NCBI RefSeq assembly: GCF_000801105.2
Contig: NC_079516.1
Span: 41,396,908 to 41,460,907 of the forward strand
Source: Raphanus sativus
Lineage: Eukaryota; Streptophyta; Magnoliopsida; Brassicales; Brassicaceae
Direction of reading: 5' to 3'
DNA: 64,000 bases
Notes under the pieces: generated by a model
The model's input: only the letters and a program-made list of their open reading frames with translations
Database searches by the model: none
Told to the model about the DNA's origin: nothing
Position numbers and translations under genes: made by a program
Shown here: positions 58,900 to 64,000 of the stretch, one piece after another
Layout of the letters: each line of letters starts with the position of its first letter
Position numbering within the stretch: the stretch's first letter is position 1

Positions 58900-59260
58900 T
58901 AACTATATTAATTATAAATTTATATAATATATGCCAAAATAATTAAATTTAATCTATAAATTAGTTTGGTTTGAATATTTAGATAGATAATCAATAAATA
59001 TTTTAAATATTTTGATGTTTTGTTAGTTATTTCTGATATTTATTTTTACCATTTTTTGATATATTGGATTTTAAAAAATAATTAATAAATTTAGTTATAT
59101 AAATTTATTTTAAATATATTAAGGTCTTTGAAATACTTTGGTTTTCGTTGGAATCGATTTCGGTTGTTTAATATCAAACTTTTGAATCATTCATATATTT
59201 AATCAATTTTAATTTGGATTTGACATTATTTGTTGGCCAAATTTATTTTTTTTTCCAACC
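58900..59260. repeat. eroded copy of the Helitron-like family
   Basis: Wording such as ttagtttggtttgaatatttagat, caataaatattttaaatattttgatgttttg and ttggttttcgttggaatcgatttcggttg parallels 62980-63360 in the same order, with many changes. Confidence 0.5.
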
Positions 59261-59820
59261 ATAGTTAAAACATTATAGAGTAACCACAAGACCATAACAA
59301 TCATGAGCCTTGAATAATTCTTCCTCATCTCGGCCCATATTCAGCAAGATCATTTCCAATTTTCCTCTGATTTTATCTCTATATTTTTTTCTAAAATAGA
59401 AATTTTTATTATAAAAGTAAATTGTTCCAATGTAATTCTTCTATTTATAGATAAAGATATAGAGATATTTATCTTCACCTCTAATTATAGAGTAAAAAAT
59501 AACAATTTTTTTATATTTTAGAGAAATTCTATTACATAGACATGCATTGAATCAAATTCATATCTATATTAGAGATCTCTATTTTGGATAGAAACTAGAT
59601 GTCAATTTTATAAAAATGAAATTTATAAACACACAAATATGGCTAAAAACTTTAATCCCAAAAACTTAAAACTGAGTGGTATTTTTATGTCCACCTCTAA
59701 TCCAAAATAAAGAAAAAAATATCAATAACAAAATATGTATTGTTTATAATATTAAAATACAATACATTTAAACAAAACTCATTCAGCACCGAAAACGGAT
59801 TATATTCTAATAATTAATAA

Positions 59821-60172
59821 AATACCTTGATTGAAGTTTTAATATGGGCAATGAAATGTACGAGGAACTTGCGTCAGTTTCAGATCACGTTTACAACAGA
59901 TTGTGTATAATTGGTGAAGATGGTGTCTGAACCAGATAAATGGTCTGTGTTTGCTACTTATTTATAAGACATAAAAACTTTGAAAGAATCTTTTAACAGT
60001 TTAGAGATCATTTATGTACCTCACATATAAAATTTGGAGGCCGATGGCTTAGCACGTAGTGTTTGAAAACAAACGTCTTTTGTTATGAACATAGATGCAG
60101 AACTAGCAGTTTGGTTTACAGAGTCCGTTTGAATCCGTAAAAGTTGATGAAAAAAAAAATACCTTGATTGAA
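59821..60172 (+). mobile_element. 5'-truncated LINE fragment with 15-bp target duplication
   Basis: The body is 59836-60157 and ends in about 10 A. The direct repeat AATACCTTGATTGAA flanks it exactly (59821-59835 and 60158-60172). The translated body resembles the RNase H end of plant L1-type LINEs: LIWAMKCTRNLRQFQ, TDC, LVKMVSEPDKW, NLEADGLARSV, DAELAVWFTESV and then a stop. Internal stop codons show that it is dead. Truncation to the last 320 bp is normal for target-primed reverse transcription. Confidence 0.88.
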
Positions 60173-61415
60173 AACATCAGGTAACGAAAAGATGCCCTAT
60201 TTTTTTTTTTCAAAATGGCTGCTTTTGGCGAAAGCTTCATTTTCTAAAACGGAGGTACGTGTCTGGATTATAGAGGCCAAAATAAAAAAGGGATTTGACT
60301 AATTCTGTTAAGAAAAAAGCAATTTGTGAACCAATCATCCATTAGGGCGTCATGCTGTAATTAATCAACGACAATATCATTTGAATAGGTTTTATTTGGA
60401 ACCATTCTTTTTAAGATTATGATTGGATTCGTTGTTTTGACCATTGGTTGTGCTGACCCAGATTTGTTGTATTTTCGGTTTTTCACCATATGTTATTACC
60501 ATCTATCCTATTAAAAGTGAAGTACAAATGGGAATTTACCCTGAGTTAACTTCATTATTTACAACTGAATGCCACTGGTTTTAATTATTGAACTTTTGTT
60601 ATTTGTCCATTTGTATTACACGACATATGTGAAGCCCATCACGTTTTTTTCCCTACTAATTATCAATAGGCTACGTTATCTTTATGTAAATTTACTAAGA
60701 GTTGGGCCTATTTGCCATTTATCTAAGCATCTTTAACCAGCTTTAACCAGATGACCATAAAATGTGTGGAAATTCGGGTTTAGTCATAAACTGTTCTCTA
60801 CAAAACAAAATTTGAAACGACATTATAACAATTCTTTTCTAAAAGTTGAAATATGCCAATATTTGTCTTATACTACATATGCCAATCTTTTGGTTATTAT
60901 ATCTAAGATATTACAATCAAAAACCAGTTGGTCTATCAAATTCAATATAGAGTTGCGATCAACCGGTTTTCTTATTTATCTATATTATTAAAGTTCAAGT
61001 ACCCAATTGAATTGTTTGGAAACAAGAATAATAGAATAAATGAGATATATTTGGCAACATGGATAGTAGAGATGTGTAGTTTCTTTTATTTACACATTTA
61101 GTCATTGTATTTTCAATAAATTAATAACAAATGAGAATTGCTTAAAAACATGAATAACATATTTAATACTTCTTTTTATATAAACATTTAGCCATTGTTG
61201 TTATAATACATAAAACAATCTTCTTTCTATATTTCTTTTTATTTACAATTCTGTCACTATATTTACAATTCTTTATGGTGAAAATAAAAACACAAACTGA
61301 AATATAAATAGTATATTATATAAAACAATTTTTAAAAACAGTATTATTACCTTATTTAGTTTAGTCAAATCTAAAAATTTAAAGAGTTCAATTTTCAAAA
61401 ACAAATACCATAAAA
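60173..61415. other. intergenic, no gene seen
   Basis: AT-rich sequence with no supported gene; a short frame at 60764-60991 shows no motif. Confidence 0.45.
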
Positions 61416-62071
61416 CTAGGTGTTTAGCCCGCATATGCGGGCATATACATTTTACAGCTACTTATTAATACAATAATTAATAATTAAAAGATTATAATGG
61501 TAAATCCGTATTTTTCATTTGACTATTCTTATGTATAATGATTTTTTTCTTGGAAATTCTTATGTATATGATATTCATTATTAATAAATAAATTTTAGAA
61601 ATCACTCAATATTATTTTTCAGTTATATAAAAGTAATAATTTTAGTTTTGTCTTGAAAATTATTATGTATACTATATTCATTGTTAATAAAAAATTAGAA
61701 ATCACTCAATATGATCTTTTTAATTATATAAAAGTAAAAATATTAATTGATTATTATTTAGTTATGTATTTCTGTTTTTTTTTAATTTTTAAGTTTCTAT
61801 TAAAAGATATCTTTCGGATAATCACAATATATATATATGATCATTATCTTTTTATTTTAAAATATATATTTATGGATTTTGGATAATTATTATTATTATT
61901 AATTATTAATTATTAATTTTTATCATTTATCTAATAAAATCATTTAAATTCGTTTTTTATTTTAAGTAATTTATAAATTCTATTCATTAAGGGTATAAAC
62001 GATATTAACCGCTCTAACTTTTAACGTGAGAGCTCCGTTGCGAAAAATCACTTCGCAAATAATAGTATAGA
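61416..62071 (-). mobile_element. non-autonomous Helitron with both ends and A/T flanks
   Basis: On the minus strand it starts TCTATACTATTATTTGCGAAG (62071 downward) and ends with the perfect palindrome GCCCGCATATGCGGGC (61427-61442), then CACCTAG. It is flanked by A on the 5' side and T on the 3' side, as Helitron insertions are. 656 bp, AT-rich, no coding. Its 5' end matches that of 21225-22769, so both were probably mobilised by the same helicase source. Confidence 0.88.
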
Positions 62072-62625
62072 TAGATTAATAATAATTCATAGAAAACTAA
62101 TTCAAAAAATTAAAACTTTGAAACATGGATAAAAGTATGTCAAGAAGAAAAAAGTAATGGCCTATGTTATTAATAAAAATTGGAAATCCATTATATCAGT
62201 TTTAAAATATACAAAATGGACTAATATAATTACCTAAAAACATTGTTTTGTCTAAGATAATCATTAGATTTTATATACGTATTTCAAATCAAAATAATAA
62301 TTTAAATTTGATTTATATCAAAAATTGATAAAAAAATATGCATTCATTCAAAAATTTATTTTTACTAAAATATTTTCCAATAACCATTATTAAAAATATT
62401 TTTCAATATATATAAAAAAATACAACAAAAAAATTAATTCTATATACCAACTTAAATTATGGTTTTTATATTTCGGATTAAACTTTAAGAATATAATAAT
62501 ATATATGATTATTTATAAGATGGTACATATAAAATACTATTACTTATATGATTATTTATATGATGGACCAATACAATTAATTATATGATGACATATATAC
62601 GATACATAATAGTGACTAGGGCTAG
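62072..62625. other. AT-rich spacer between Helitrons
   Basis: No gene; repeated words like tatatgattatttatatgatgg near 62500-62590. Confidence 0.4.
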
Positions 62626-63465
62626 ACGTTCAGGTATCCATTCTGTTTGGGTTTTGGGTTTCCAGGGTCAAATATTTCAGTCCAATTCATATATTTCTAA
62701 CTTTCAGTTCGAATTTTGACTGGGGCTGCGTTCAGGTATCAATTCGGGTTAGTTACATATTTGCTTGGGTTTTGGGTTTCCGAGGTCAAATATTTCAGCC
62801 CCATTCAAATATTTCTGAATTTCAGTTCGAATTATATTCGGATCTTTGCGGGTTCAGTTCGGGTTCGGATAACCCATTTAAATTATTTTTTTAAGAATTC
62901 ATTATAAATTTTTAATTTCTTAAAATATATAAATAAAATAATATATTGTATATAAATCTGAAAAACATATGTCAGAATACATAAACTTAACATATAAATT
63001 GGTTTGGTTTAAATTTTGGATCAAAAATCAATAATTATTTTAAATATTTTTGGTGTTTTGAGTGTACTTCCAATATGTTAGATATTTATATTTGACTATT
63101 TATATATTTTCAAGTATTTAAACCAACCTAAAAGTATCATATATATATTCTGGATGTTTTTATATACATTAAAACTAAAAATAATTAATATATATACATA
63201 TATAAGTATATAAATCTTTTTCGGATACATTTTGATATCCAAAATACTTTGGTTCGAATTGGTTATGGTTTTAGTTGTCTAAATATCAAAATTTTGAATA
63301 ATTTGGATATTTAATCAATTTTGGTTCGGGTTTGATATTACTTTTTCGGATCGTGGTCGGTTCTTCAGATTTTTTTTTTATCCAGTTTTGATATTGACAT
63401 AAAAAAATAAATAATAATATATTTTTGAAATATACACCCGCACGGGCGGGCGGGTCAAAATCTAG
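62626..63465 (+). mobile_element. Helitron/Basho-like element with hairpin and CTAG end
   Basis: The 3' end is clear: hairpin ACCCGC/GCGGGT (63436-63441 and 63450-63455) then gtcaaaatCTAG at 63462-63465 followed by T. The 5' part holds a roughly 110-bp direct duplication (gttcaggtatcca... and gttcaggtatcaa..., starting near 62629 and 62731). The 5' border is uncertain; the start given is where family wording begins. Confidence 0.55.
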
Positions 63466-63723
63466 TTTGTGTTTATTAATGAACACATATTAATATAATC
63501 TTCCTTTTCAGAAAAAACATATTAATACAATCTCATAAGTTGAAACTAATCTCATCGGTTTTTTTTTGTCAACACTTATTCTATTTTTTTAGATAAATAA
63601 TCTTCCTCAGAAAACATTTAAATTAAATTATCTGTATTTTCACTTTTCCATATCATTTATGAGATGTAAGCAAATGAAATACGAATGATCAGAAGAAAAA
63701 AAAGCAAAATGAAATACGTTTCT

Positions 63724-63735
63724 GTATATAAAAAA
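63724..63735 (+). promoter_or_regulatory. TATA box for the gene at the right edge
   Basis: tctgtatataaaaaaaag lies about 180 bp upstream of the ATG at 63906 and is followed by leader-like sequence rich in gaa words. Confidence 0.5.
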
Positions 63736-63905
63736 AAGAGGAATAGATTCTGGATAGCTTACAAATAACGCGGAGAGGAAACAGTGAAGAAACAAAAAGA
63801 ACACAAGTCATATCGTTTTTTGCCGACTGGAGAAAATATATCTTTCTTCCTGCTTCTTGGTTTTCAACTAGAGTTATCGTTTGAAATCGGTTTGATTCAG
63901 CAGCC

Positions 63906-64000
63906 ATGGTGAGCTCTCAAAAAGTGCTCCTCTCTTTACTGTTTTGAATTGTTCGCTTGTCGATTTGAATCCAAATATCCGTTACAGTATCTCTTCTCTC
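63906..64000 (+). CDS. first exon (ATG only?) of a gene leaving the window
   Basis: The context cagcagccATG|GTGAGCTCTC suggests a coding exon holding only the start codon, followed by an intron that runs to the window end or to tacag near 63987. Read without splicing, the frame ends after 13 codons, which supports the intron. Plant actin-depolymerising factor (ADF) genes are known for a first exon holding just ATG, and ADF1/ADF2 (At3g46010/46000) come next in the Arabidopsis order as I remember it. This is inference from structure and order; no ADF residue is visible. Confidence 0.35.

Overview
This is nuclear DNA of a flowering plant of the mustard family, most likely a Brassica or close relative. 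Genes have short introns with GT/AG borders in a strongly AT-rich background. The order of gene families resembles, as far as I remember it, Arabidopsis chromosome 3 from about At3g46230 down to At3g46040: class I small heat shock protein, UFL1, RRP46, NUDT9, TRAF-like, MAPKKK-like kinase, MYB48, ZAT-type zinc finger, RAB8/RABE1, RPS15a. Locus numbers are from memory and were not searched. All exon models were built by hand from reading frame, splice borders and family similarity.

Layout. 1-5.7 kb: gene-free repeats and transposon debris. 5.7-15.8 kb: dense genes: HSP17 (+) with heat shock elements, UFL1 (-, 20 exons), RRP46 (+, 8 exons) sharing a divergent promoter with UFL1, and NUDT9 (-, 9 exons). 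15.8-18.3 kb: SINEs and Helitrons. 18.3-21.1 kb: a TRAF/MATH gene (-) with a membrane anchor, a frameshift and a solo LTR in its last intron. 21.2-22.8 kb: Helitron. 23.3-23.8 kb: an unrecognised spliced gene end. 24.2-25.3 kb: a kinase that has lost the Asp of its DFG motif. 27.3-29.8 kb: repeated copies of one promoter. 29.9-39.2 kb: an ARIADNE-type RBR gene split in its last exon by a 7.8-kb Athila-like element that carries only gag-protease. 39.7-44.6 kb: a decayed Copia element. 45-46 kb: MYB48-like gene. 46-51.5 kb: minisatellite, a Mutator-like element and three MITEs. 52.7-58.1 kb: ZAT-like zinc finger, RAB8-type GTPase and RPS15a. 58.5-63.5 kb: Helitrons, a 5'-truncated LINE and repeats. 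63.7-64 kb: the first exon of a gene that leaves the window.

The genes do not form one pathway. The housekeeping set (UFL1, RRP46, RAB8, RPS15a, NUDT9) looks intact with every exon phase closing. The fast-evolving set (TRAF-like, kinase, ARIADNE-like) is where damage and insertions collect. The most notable object is the ARIADNE-type gene: it appears to lack key RING residues, has a multiplied promoter, and is interrupted by a very young element whose LTRs each carry a GC-rich, hairpin-bearing block of about 390 bp.
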